DNA from: Phyllostachys edulis
Lineage: Eukaryota; Streptophyta; Magnoliopsida; Poales; Poaceae
DNA: 64,000 nucleotides
Direction: 5' to 3'
Assembly (NCBI GenBank): GCA_036346405.1
Contig: CM070568.1
Location: 7,880,221 to 7,944,220, forward strand
Part shown: one piece after another, positions 11,873 through 22,340 of the stretch
Layout: each line of letters begins with the position of its first letter
Position numbering within the stretch: the first letter of the stretch is position 1
Translations under genes and position numbers: made by a program
Notes under the pieces: model-generated
What the model was told of the DNA's origin: nothing
Seen by the model: only the letters and a program-made list of their open reading frames with translations
Database searches by the model: none

Positions 11873-12974
11873 GTGGGTGAGTCTTGGGGTTTTTTTTAAC
11901 TTTTCCCCAAATCGCTTCTACTGTTCATCGAGTTCTTGCGTTCTCTGCCGCCAACCAAATCGTGCGCCTCCTTGAGACCTTTCCCAATCTAAATCTCCAT
12001 CCCTTGAGAAAGATGGCTGGAGCTACTTTCCAGTGGGCTGAATCAGAGATGGATACAACCAAGATGAAGGCTCTATTTGCAACCGAGAAGATCCCGAAGA
12101 GGGAGTTTGTCAAGTGGATTGAGGCTACCGGGCAGCATTGGCCATCGGGGGAGATTGGGCAGATTCCCATCTTCCAAGTGTACTATGAGTGTGGCCTTCG
12201 ATTGCCCACTAACCCTTTCCTCACACTCGTACTCGAACACGTTGGGGTGGAGTTGGTGAACCCCGTTTCCAATTCCATCACGATGTTGGGTGTGTTCGTT
12301 TACTTGTGCGAGGCCTACCTGGGGATTCCGACCGACTTGGAGTTATTCCAAGATTTCTACGGATGACCAAAGAAGGAATCTCTCGTAGTCAGAGTCCGAA
12401 ACTCCACGATGAGAAGTCGAAGGAGTACATTCAGATGTTCACCCGGTCATTATGGCCGGGATGAAAGAAGAGGTGGTTCTACTAGGAGACGACTGGAGAA
12501 GACAGCCTCTCTTTAACCGAGATCGTCACTGAGAATATTCCTTTCTGGGATTTGACTCTCAAGGATCTTGGCCAGATCGCCCCTTTCATTCAAGTCATCA
12601 AAGACTTGAAGGAAGAGGGGATTACTGGGTGGCACGTGGTAAAGGTTTTCATCACATGCCACATTAGCCCTCTGAAGAAGAGGGCTCATCCCATGTGGTG
12701 GTACTTGGGGCCACAAGACTCGACCAGAGATTACAAAAAGGGTAGGTAAATTTCCGATCTTAGCCTTCTTTCTATTGATTTTGAACTTGGCTATTGAAAG
12801 TTTACTTACTCTTGCAGATCTCTCACAAACGAAAATTGACGCTCGAGTCAAACTCATTTGTGAGAAATCCCTGCCACCCAATGTGGTGGCTACTCAAATC
12901 CTGGCAGTCTTGTCCGTAGAGGACAAGATGGAGTGCCTAAAGGTAATCAAGAATTGATTTCATCTTTAGGATCT

Positions 12975-13143
12975 TATAGTCGTAGAAAAACTTATGATTG
13001 GGTACTAGTCGTAGGAGAACTTACGACCAGGAGGTTGTTGTAGAAAAACTTACGACTAGATACTGGTCATAGAAAGAATTACGATCAGAGGATCGTCGTA
13101 GAAAAACTTACGACTTGATTCTAGTCGTAGAAAGACTTACGAG
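12975..13143. repeat. Hairpin-unit array B (intronic)
   Basis: Five to six units of 29-30 bp, the clearest being GTCGTAGGAGAACTTACGAC and GTCGTAGAAAAACTTACGAC, each a 6-bp inverted repeat around an 8-nt loop. The array fills the gap between two putative exons of the antisense ORF. Confidence 0.85.
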
Positions 13144-14639
13144 CACTCAGTAATATTTCTTTTTCTGACTTCTGCAGAAAGTAAGCATGGAAAACCGTTA
13201 AGACAACGAAGAGGTCGAACTGATGGTCATCGGCGTAGTGGCGGAGCAAGTCGATGCTCCTCCGGCCAAAAAGCGTCGGCTCATGAAAGTCACTGACAAG
13301 GGAGGCACAAGTTCAATCTTTGCTGCTTCAACCAAGCCCTTTGCAAAATTTGCTATGGACATGGCTGCTATAGAGGAGGCAAAGGTGATTGAAGCGAGTA
13401 TCAGTGCTCTCAAACGCAAAGCCCCCAAGACCAAGGTACCCATCTACTACGACAATAAGACTTTTGCAGTTTCTGCCTCGCGTGGCTTTGTCAAGCAACA
13501 AGAAAAGAAGAACTAGAAGAGTTTTATGTCTTTTGTGAAGGAAACCGCTGTGGCAACAGTGCCTATAGTGGAGGGCAGTGCTGCCATTGGGGGTGGTCGA
13601 GACAAGTCTTGGCCATCCGGAGAGCCATGGGGCTCAAGGAGTAGTAGAGCTCGCTCAAGACCCACGATCAGACGTGGTCGTGGCTGATCCCATTCCTTAG
13701 CTCAAGTTTCGACCAGACGTGGTCGAAGAGAAGAAGTCGAAGAAATCTTCCTTAAGGAAGGTTTCCTCTAGACTCAAGATCAAATCCGGCACATGAAGGT
13801 ATGTAAAAAGATAAAAATGTAAGAACATCATTTACCTTTTGCCTTTTACCATCTGATGTGTTTTCCTTTTTGTGATCTTAGCCCGACTCCTCCAGCCCTC
13901 AAGGACGTTCCTGCCAAGGAATCTACTACTATTTCTCTGACAGTCGAAGAAATGACAGTGGCGGTGGTTGAAGGGTCGTCCACCGTCCAAGTGGTGGAAG
14001 AAGTCGTTGCTACCGAAGCAACAGCGATCATAGGAGTGGTCGTAGAGGCCGAGGTGAAAACGGCACATGATGCTGCGAAGGTATCAGGCCAAGGCGATGG
14101 ATCATTGGGCCATCGCGCCAGGAAGGAAGTTGTCGTAGATGTTCCTCCCGGTCCCCAAGAAGGAGCTGCCGTCACCGAATCATAAGAAGAAGATTATGTC
14201 AACTTCTTTTCTGAATTCTTCAGCTCGACTTCCGTTGTGGGGTCTTCTGCTTTTAGGTCTTGTGACCGAGTTCCCCACCCCAAGGATATTCCAAACACAG
14301 GGAATATTTTCGATGACGGGCATCTCGAAAAGGTGTGGTGGAATCGGGTTCAAGAGATTGATGAACCGAAGAACCCTACAAATGTACTCTCCATGTTTGC
14401 TCGAACGAGTATTAACGTAAGTGCTTGTTATCCAATATTCATATATGTGGCTTTTCTCGCTTCTCGCTGTATTTCTTTATGTAGAGAACTCTAGAGCAAA
14501 TTGTCACTGTTGTAGAGTACAACTGACAACTTATGCAGCTGCAACATGAGAAAGAGGAACTCTGCGAGCAGGCAGAGAGATGGTAAGTAACTGCTACTTG
14601 TAGTCGTTTATGTTTCGATCACTTGCACAGTGCTTATGG

Positions 14640-14875
14640 GGATTGTTGTAGAAGAACTTACGACTAGGAGCTAGCCATAGGAGAACTTACGACCAAAGGA
14701 CTTGTTGTAGAAAAACTTACGATAAGGTACTGGTCGTAGGAGAACATATGACCAGGGGATTATCATAGAAAAACTTACTACTGGGTACTGGTCGTAGTAG
14801 AACTTACGATCAGAGGCCTGTCATAGGAAAACTTACGACTAGGTACCGGTCGTAGCAAGACTGACGACTGCTTGT
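14640..14875. repeat. Hairpin-unit array C (intronic)
   Basis: About eight units of the same GTCGTA..TACGAC family, with alternating GGAGAACT and GAAAAACT loops. It again lies between two putative exons of the antisense ORF (ending at about 14,581 and starting at 14,908). Confidence 0.85.
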
Positions 14876-15059
14876 TCAATGCTCATGTCTACTCTTTTCC
14901 TTTGTAGGTTTAAGAGCGATGAGAAGACTTTGGCTGATTCACTCGACTATGAGAAAGCTGGGACAAAAAAGCTAAGCGAGGAGAACGAAGACCTTCTGAA
15001 TAAGCTTCAGGAGGTAAACTTTGCAATTCAAAAGTTACAGGGACAAATAAAAGGTAAGT

Positions 15060-15480
15060 CACTACTAGAAAAGGGGTATTTCCCCACGGTTGAAAACCGT
15101 CAGGAAAATAGAAAAAACCGTCAGGTTTTATTTTTCTGACGGTTAACCGTCAAAAAAATCCCCTCAGGTCTAGGTGGTCGGGAAAATTCAATTTGTCTGA
15201 CAGTTCACCGTCAAGAAATTTTTTGCTGACGGTTTTTCCCAATTGTGCTGATGGTTTTGCAAACTGTCCATGAAAAGAATTTTGTTGACGGGTATTAACC
15301 GTCAAAAAAATAAAACATGACGGTTCTTTCATTACCATCAATAAAATAAAACTTGACGGTTCTTTGCCTGTCAGGTTTGCGCATTTGGCTCACGAGACCA
15401 TCACCGTCAAGAAAATAAAACCTGACGGTTCTTTTCCCGTCAGAAAATTTCTTTTACTGTCACCAAAATTGACTCCGTGG
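15060..15480. repeat. Subterminal repeats of CACTA element 1
   Basis: At least ten short copies of CTGACGGTT or its complement, usually followed by A/T-rich ATTTT or AAAAT and often arranged as inverted pairs. In En/Spm-type elements such motifs bind the element-encoded TNPA protein. From 15,490 to 15,800 the DNA is AT-rich with no recognised feature. Confidence 0.8.
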
Positions 15481-15806
15481 CTGTGAGCAAAATGATAATT
15501 CTAGCAGCCAATATTTTAGCTGCTAGCAGAAATTGTCAATTAATTGATCACATATACACACACTAATATTTGATTCATACACATCCATATATCATATAAT
15601 CCACAATACACATCCATATGCATAATATAATTCACAACACACATCCATACATTAATCCACTCACAAAATAAGTTCAAGTTTAAACTAGCATCATTTCAAG
15701 CCCAATACCATCAATTAGTTGATCACATATACACCATAATACTAATATTATGCTTCAGTTTGTGTCACCTATTACAAAGGACAAAACACAAACTAGATAA
15801 TGATAC

Positions 15807-16776
15807 CCAGATTGCTAAAGCTCCCTTTGCCAGTAATTTCAGCACCTTTGTCAAGAGCATCGTTAACAAGATTCTGAAGTTTCTCAGAGTGCTCTATCAT
15901 ATATATCCTTATGGACATAAAATCTTTCAGCAGCAGCACAGTTTTGACCACTCGATTGCAGGGCAGCTCTGACAGCAACTTGAACAACCTTCAAATGAGA
16001 AAGGGCATAGGTTAGTTGCAGTACACTTCCAGAAAACATGCTGCTCAGACTAAATAGTACATTGTTGAAGAAAACATGTTGCTCATAAAATATGCAACAT
16101 AAAACTACCCTTACATTGGGTAAATCTACGTCTTCACACACAATAAATGCATCTTTACCACCAAGCTCAAGAGTTACAGGTATTAATGTCTCTTATGCTC
16201 TTTGCATGACCTGTGATAAGCATAAAACTGAACATGTTAGAACATAGGAAAATATGAGAGGACGGCAAAAACTTCAACAACAGATATAGAAGGATTCCAT
16301 TTCAATACTTGGGATCAAATTTACATAAGAGTATATTCTTGAAGATAGGTCCTGACTCCCTATACAAAATAGATGCACATTTATTGGGCTACTCAACAAT
16401 GCTAAACAGCCCATGTGCCGTTGCACATCATAGTGTGAATTAGTGTGTAATCCAAGAAAAGTTGCACATGCTACGCTTGATTTACCTCAACTTCCCCTCT
16501 TTCTTTATGAAAATTGAAAGGTAAGCATGATTTTATTTCTTTAACATAAGTGGTGACAACAGAAGTAAATCTAACTCATTAATCATTTATACAATGTAGA
16601 AGGCCCTAAGTTACTTTATCCATAATCCATCAAGTTGGAGTGTTTCTTGGAGTCTAACCTGTATTCAGGTTTTAACCACTTCTCACCCTCATCCAAAAGC
16701 CAGGTAATCTTCTCACAGGTGGTCATTATCTCACCTAATGAAGCATCAACCATAGTCTTTCCAGTGTCCCGGTTTT
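15807..16776 (-). pseudogene. ALDH22A1: Captured ALDH22A1 (aldehyde dehydrogenase 22A1) exons
   Basis: Three exon blocks on the minus strand match plant ALDH22A1, a NAD(P)-dependent aldehyde dehydrogenase. Block 16,659-16,776 encodes RDTGKTMVDASLGEIMTTCE through EGEKWLKPEY and is bounded by AG and GT splice sites. Block 16,115-16,208 encodes TLIPVTLELGGKDAFIVCED, including the ELGGK active-site glutamate; a TAA replaces one codon four residues before it. Block 15,807-15,988 encodes QVAVRAALQSSGQNCAAAER, with the catalytic-cysteine motif GQNC, then KDIY. It then runs straight into a later exon's MIEHSEKLQNLVNDALDKGA in a shifted frame, so about 30 residues between them are missing. The N-terminal third, the segment between blocks one and two, and the C-terminus are absent. 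It cannot make an enzyme. From 16,210 to 16,650 and 16,790 to 17,220 I see only non-coding DNA. Confidence 0.9.
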
Positions 16777-17224
16777 CTAGTAGTACCATGGCATAGAAGT
16801 ACCATGCCAAAGAACTGGTGCAAGCTCTCCTTCAGAAGCTGTCCTATCATAAAGAATGAGTACTTTGCTTGAGTAACCAGAGTTAAGCAACAGAATAATG
16901 TTGTCCAACTAACACTTGTTCAAAAAGGTCAAGAGTAAACTAATAATGTTTTTCCAACTCTGTTCTGAACAGAAAAGGCCACTCTAGTAGATTTATTTTT
17001 TGTTTTGCAAGATATAAGGGTAGCCACACATAATGACAAGAAACTGTAAAAGACTAGCAGTATGAAGCATTTCAACGGGAATTAGAAACAAAAAAAGTCA
17101 AATCGGCAACATGCTGCTTGAGCATTATAGACAAATTATTCCTAGTTATAATAAAAATACCATGCAAACTATAATATACTGTTTCAATTACCTCCTTTAA
17201 GGAAAGAAGTATTTCTGTGAGGAA

Positions 17225-17785
17225 TCAACTAACAGTTTCCCTCTTTCTAAGCTTAGATGATTCCTGCAGACCAAGAAAGTGTAGAGTTCTTGTTACTACT
17301 CTCCCAGATATAGTATGCACATTTGTCAAGAAATTGTGACATGAATTTTTTTTACCAACCTTCAAAATATAAACAATAAGGTGATGCTGGCATTCAAGCT
17401 TGTACCATTTTGATGGAAATTGACATGGCAACGACGAAATCATCAATTCCAACAGGACATCCAAATTCCTTTCAATAAATTCAGCATCCTGAAATAATAA
17501 AGCATTGGTAAAAAAAAAAATTCTTGTTACGTACAATAATTCACATAAAACATTCTGTAGAACTCTAAAGTTGCTTGAAGTATCACATGGATAGTTGCAA
17601 CAAGATGGTAACAAAGACCAAAGTGAATACACATAACCTTCACCAACTGTAAGAAAATAACCATATGTTTTTCCCTTTAAATTTGCCGATTCAACACCCA
17701 AACAAGCCAAGAAGCCACTTCTTGATCCAACGAAGGAAATAGCTTCCATCATTTCATAATGACCATTAACAACACTAATAGGCAA
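17225..17785 (-). pseudogene. Captured gene fragment of unknown identity
   Basis: A minus-strand frame is open for 186 codons from the ATG at 17,785. It contains at least two protein-like stretches (SFVGSRSGFLACLGVESANL near its start; AEFIERNLDVLLELMISSLP followed by KWYKLECQHHLIVYILK at about 17,370-17,490). It lies between the HMGB and ALDH22A1 fragments in the same orientation, so it may be a third captured fragment or intron-containing sequence from either donor. I do not recognise the family, and AT-rich parts of the frame look like intron. Confidence 0.4.
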
Positions 17786-17829
17786 ATCTCATTGACATTC
17801 AAAATATACATCCCCCAAAATCTTAAATC

Positions 17830-18600
17830 TTATACCTCATCGCTAACACCATCCTCATCGTCATCATTGACCTCAGACTTGGACTTGTCAGAGCCTTCCC
17901 CCTCGCCCTCCTCAGTCTTAGCGTTCTTTGACCTTGTGCTCTCCTGAAGGAATCAGAGAAATCAAATTAACACCTATCAAGCTAACACTTTGACATACAA
18001 GTTAGGTATGCAAAAAAGATAGATCTAAAGGGAGACTAATTTGAGCATTGCAGGGGTGTACTTACTTCCTCAAACATAGATCGCCACTTCTCTCCTATCG
18101 CCTTGCTCACCTAATCAAGCCAACAGGGGGAAAATAAGACATTTATACAAGTGACATAAAAGGAAAAGAAGAACAGTGCAAAGTGGCTCATGGCAGTGAC
18201 ACTCTTATTGTTAGGGTGCAGTGCCTAATACTCCTGCCTGAATTCAGACCTAGAAAAAAATGCAAAACATGCGCAGAAACCGTAAAAATTCCACAAAAAT
18301 CAAGGAAAAGAAAGAACAGATCTGGAGATCTGGGAGAGAAATGAGCAGTCGAGGGAGCGAGGGCTCACATGAAGACGAAGAAGGTGGAGGGCGGGCGCTT
18401 GGGCTTGCCACTGACCGTGGCCTTCTTCCGCTTGCCGACGGCGGCGGCGGCCTTGAGCCTACAAGAACAGCAACCACGCACAAATTAACACAGATATGCT
18501 AACCATTTAGCCATCGCCAGAGATCTTTCCTCCCTTCCCCACACAAGACGATGCGCGGAGATCTTACCTGCCCTCGCCGGGCGTAGCGTAGGAGCGGGCC
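17830..18600 (-). pseudogene. Captured HMGB (HMG-box) gene fragment
   Basis: Minus-strand exons join in frame to give a plant HMGB chromatin protein. Exon 18,369-18,458 encodes GKRKKATVSGKPKRPPSTFF, the start of the HMG box. Exon of about 18,190-18,249 encodes SEFRQEY, a stop (TAG in place of a lysine or similar codon), then ALHPNNKSVTAM. Exon 18,066-18,110 encodes VSKAIGEKWRSMFEE. Exon 17,830-17,943 encodes the acidic tail with SDKSKSEVNDDDEDG and ends at a TAA. Splice sites are mostly intact. The exon for the third helix of the box is missing, and the internal stop breaks the frame. HMGB proteins bend DNA in chromatin; this copy is a captured pseudogene in CACTA element 1. A likely upstream exon ends at about 18,568 and GC-rich leader DNA extends to 18,750. 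Confidence 0.85.
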
Positions 18601-19045
18601 GGAGCGATGCCGGTGGCGAGCGACGCGGGTTAGGGGAGCCACACAGCCAGGGGAGGCGCGGAGGGAGCCAGGAGCTCGAGTGGCCGAATTAGGGAGCAGG
18701 CACGGTGGTGGCGGTGCTAGGCGCCAGGCCGACAGGAGGAAGGTGGTGCCATGGCACCATGGAAGGCTTTGGCCAAATCAAAGGAAAACCAGGGAGAAGC
18801 ATTGGATGAGAGGAGGAAACGAAGAAGAGCCTGGAGCCAAATATTTTCGGCCAGGAGTGGGGATGTGTGGAGCTAGGGATTTTGACGGGAGGAAGGAGAG
18901 ATGCTTTTGACTGCTTTTTTCCATGTGGCGCGCGATGCAAAAAAAATTCGGGCAAACAGAACTTTCCCCGTGCAAAAAATGCGGAAAGATCCAAACAATT
19001 AACCTGACGGTTACGACTATCCGAAAAATTTATTTTATTGAGAAT

Positions 19046-20958
19046 CACTACTACAGAAAACCTCATCACATGAGGCGGTTATTTACAAACCTGCTCGTGA
19101 TATATAAGATATCATGCATTTATTCTATTTACTAACCGTCTATAATAGGATAGCTTACATATCACAGATAGTTAGTTAATAGAACCATCTATGATATTCT
19201 ACATATCACAGACGGTTAGTGAATAAAACCGTCTGTGATAGTTCTTTGTACCTATCTAAATTTTTGTAACATCCCAATTTTTGGAGCTTTTTTGAAAAAA
19301 TTTCAAAACTCGAAAGTAACCATTAGGTTCTGTTATTTGCTCAAGCTTAACCTAGAATTTTGGAATTCTAGAGATTTAACTTGATTAAGTCGAACTCCAA
19401 TTTAACTCTTTTGGTCGACCTTGAGTTGTTAGTGCTCTTTGGCTTTCAGTTTTCTTCCCTGTTTGCCCAGACCTCCCTCTGTGTTTGGATCTCCCTCTAG
19501 GTTGGACCACCTGATTCAAATCGGACAGCCCTGCTTCACTACGCCTTTAACCTCTCGTCCTTCGGACCTCCTCCTCAGGACCTCTAGTGGTCTTTTGCAA
19601 AGACCTTCCTGCTTCGGTCTCTTTGCAAAGACCTCCCTCCACTGGTCTTTTTGCAAAGACCACCCCGTTTGTCTTTTTGCAAATACCACCCTGTTTGTCT
19701 TTTTGCAAAGACCACCTCGTGGTCATTTTGTGAAGACCACCTCCACAGGCCCGACCCCGTCGCCATCGCCGCAGGTTGTGACACCACTCTGCACTACACA
19801 AGATACTCGTACGATAGTAGTGTCTTCTTGTGCAGTTTTAGGGTCATGCCACAACTACGGTGATGCTGCCACCCAAGCCACTGGGCTTGGCCCCGCGTGT
19901 CTCCTGCGCCGCCATGGCTTGGTTCTCCTACTCGGCCTCTTGCACTCGGGCCCTGGCCGGGCTTTGCTTTCCCCATCCTCCCTATATTCTCCTCTAGATC
20001 TGTTAGCTTAATGTCTTTTGTTGAGTTTGATTTTTATGCTTGAGCCTTAAGTTGTGTCCTGATGTTTGTGTGATTTATGCAAGGTGAAGGAGATGGATGA
20101 GGGTTGTCTTTGGTGGTGGGTCGCCATCTTGTGGTTCTTATTTGATCGAGGTATCACCCTACCTTACTCCTCCCTGTCTCTACCCCCTTGCTCTGTGATG
20201 AAAATGGCTAGTGCTCTGCGATGGAAGCTGAGGGCTACTGCTGGTGTGGTGGGTTTGGACATCCTTGGTCTTGTTGTCTTGCTATTGAACTGCTCAATGA
20301 TGTTAATAGTCTTATGCTGAAATTAAATTGATAATTAGTTCATATTAATAGTCCCCTTGCTCTGTGATGTAATGACGTTAATAGTCTTATGCTAAAATTG
20401 AATTGATAATTAGTTCATATTAATAGTCCCCTGCTCTGTGATGTAATGATGTTAATAGTCTTATGCTGTCTCTCGCCATTCATTTCACCTTTGTCTATGT
20501 AACTGTGTTCATGCCGGTTAAGTTCTCCTACCTCTTGCGTCCCAGGTACATCCTACCATTCCATTCATAATCTCTTCTCTATAAAGTCTCCAAGCAGTGG
20601 CTGCTTGTGCCATTAAAACCGGCATCATATATATATTGTTCGTAGTCCTAGCCACTTTCGGGGGGTCGTCCACGCAGCATGAGAAGGATGAGACAGTATC
20701 CACGGGCAACCTCATTAAGCCCCTGCAAGTTTAAAAAGTATGGATGCAAGGAGAGCGTCAGGACATCCAATTACCTGGATGTTGTCGATAGGTAATTGGA
20801 CATCGCTATGTTCAGAAAAGTGACGTTGATGCGCACAGATGGTTTGAAAACCGTCTATGATGACCTCATGTATCACTAACCCATAAACTCAGACGGCTCA
20901 CGAAACTATCTGTGATGACGTTTTTGAACCGTCTGTGAATACCTTTTATGTAGTAGTG
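19046..20958. mobile_element. CACTA-ended segment 2
   Basis: The left end reads CACTACTACAGAAAAC and the right end reads CTTTTATGTAGTAGTG, near-perfect inverted repeats. Both ends carry ATCACAGACGGTT-type subterminal motifs (19,140-19,245 and 20,835-20,940). The 3-bp flanks (AAT and TCA) do not match. A stretch at about 20,770-20,820 (ATTACCTGGATGTTGTCGAT) matches the tnpA region of the larger element near 39,145, so this is a deletion derivative of that family. Its interior contains an LTR-like block and DNA shared with 51,250-51,850. Confidence 0.75.
19268..20010 (+). mobile_element. LTR-like block with a palindromic minisatellite
   Basis: It begins TGTAACATCCCAATTTTTGG, a start very common among grass Gypsy LTRs, and runs to a composition break at about 20,010, where DNA shared with 51,815 resumes. 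Inside, 19,589-19,740 is a minisatellite with a period of 26-28 bp whose units are near-perfect palindromes (GGTCTTTTTGCAAAGACC). No right LTR end was fixed. Confidence 0.4.
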
Positions 20959-22340
20959 TCAGTACCTACTCAATCTCTTTTTCCTCCCGTTGTGTGCTAC
21001 TGCAGTAAAAGTCCTTCAGCATTTAATGCGGTTCTTCTGCAGTACCTTGTTTTCCTCTTTGGTCACTTCCCTGACTTGCTCCTTTTTCCTCATCATTACC
21101 TGCTCCTGCCACGCGCATTTAATGCAGCGTTCTCCTCTCTTAGGACCTCCTGTGCCTATAAAAGGACCCAAGAGAGAGAGCCCCTGGCCTCTGTTTGCTA
21201 CCAGTGCCTTGGACCTCCTCCTTTGAGCTAGACCTCCCTCGGTTGAGCCTCTTCTTGAGCGATTCCTGCTCTTGTTTCCACCCCTTTCTGTCACCTTTCT
21301 TTGGCTTTTATTTGGTGAGTTCTTTGATCTTCTTGTTGGAGTTTCTTTACTTATTTGTGTTCTCCTCGAACGTGTAGATACCGGTTTCACAGAAGAGTTC
21401 TTGGATCCGCGTCCTCATCAACAGAAGCTTCCCAGTTCTTCACCGAAGGCAAGTCATAGACCTTGATCATGTTGAACCCATCTTTGCAAAAATATATATT
21501 GTTTTAACTTAACATGCATGGCTATTTGTATACAAAAGGTTTGGGAGTAGTTATTTATACACCCTCTTGCCGGTAAGACATCCTTGGTTATTTGAGACAT
21601 ACATGTTGACATGTTTTCTTGACATCCATAGGATAGGCTATGTTAGTTGGTCTGTGTTGTATACCAACATGGGTACGTCTTGTGCTTAGCCATGCTGTAG
21701 CTTTCGATGGTTGCGACCTCATGATCCTTTAATGTTGAATATGACTAACGAGCTGTGGAATCATTCAGACAGAGTGAAACTCTCTGTCGATGTTAATGAT
21801 CTGCATCTTGATGAAGGTGTGGAGTGCTCCTCGAACCTCCGAGATCTCGGTCATAGTGAATGAATCTGACGTGTGGGGCCCGCGGCGTCAGCGACTCAAG
21901 CGTGAGCGTGACGCAGCCTGGCTCGGTCGGATGCGGGTTAGTTGATTGGGTCTAACCGGATATCAAGTGGAGGATGTCCCCTAGAATGCTTGGTCTTCAA
22001 AGTACTCATCGTAGAGCAAAAGGGTGCTCGTGAGAGGTCCTGAGTGGTCCAGATGGGTCCACGCAAGTGCTCAAAGGAGATCCAAAGGAGGAGGTCTTGA
22101 GGAGGAGATCCAAAGGAGGAGGTCCTGAGGAGTAGATCCAACGGACGAGATCCAAAGGAGGAGGTCCTGAGGAGTAGATCCAACAAAGGAGGTCCAAAGG
22201 AGGAGATCCAACGGAGGAGGTCCAAAGGAGGAGATCCAACGGAGGAGGTCCAAAGGAGGAGAAGGTCCTGGCCACAAGGAGGTCCTGACCACAGAGGAGG
22301 TCGTGGTCAACAAGGAGGTCTGGCCACAAGGAGGTCGTGG
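20959..22340 (+). mobile_element. LTR-type DNA with TATA box and minisatellite
   Basis: CCTATAAAAGGACCCAAGAG at about 21,155-21,175 looks like an LTR promoter, followed by pyrimidine-rich leader-like DNA. From 22,075 to 22,340 a minisatellite is made of GGAGGAGGTCC and GGAGGAGATCCAAC units with a period of roughly 18-20 bp. No coding domain is seen. Confidence 0.45.

Larger units (their letters stand above)
11884..15059 (+). pseudogene. Antisense ORF of the Tat element, 5' part (Transposase_28-type)
   Basis: The reading frame from 11,884 to 12,366 contains the family block YYECGLRLPTNPFLTLVLEH and a second block FVYLCEAYLGIPTDLELFQD, characteristic of the 'putative gypsy type transposon' domain. 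It is open until a stop after LFQDFYG. Later exons continue in other frames: 12,552-12,749 (GWHVVKVFITCHISPLKKRA), 12,816-12,950 (DLSQTKIDARVKLICEK), 13,180-13,520, about 13,880-14,420, and 14,908-15,053. The last ends in a GT donor and is rich in Glu/Lys/Leu, predicting a coiled coil. Frameshifts near 12,366 and 12,530 mark it as decayed. Its cellular role is unknown; retroelement proteins of this type are thought to be structural or regulatory. Splicing would join it to 30,310, across an intron now filled by a CACTA element. Confidence 0.7.

Noticed and set aside
12975..13143. CRISPR-like array (about 30-bp repeats with a dyad)
   Set aside because: Units have no unique spacers of fixed length, the setting is a plant retrotransposon, and no cas genes are present.
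22075..22340. Coding potential in the GGAGGAGGTCC minisatellite (Leu-rich minus ORFs)
   Set aside because: The peptides are just the repeat translated in each frame.
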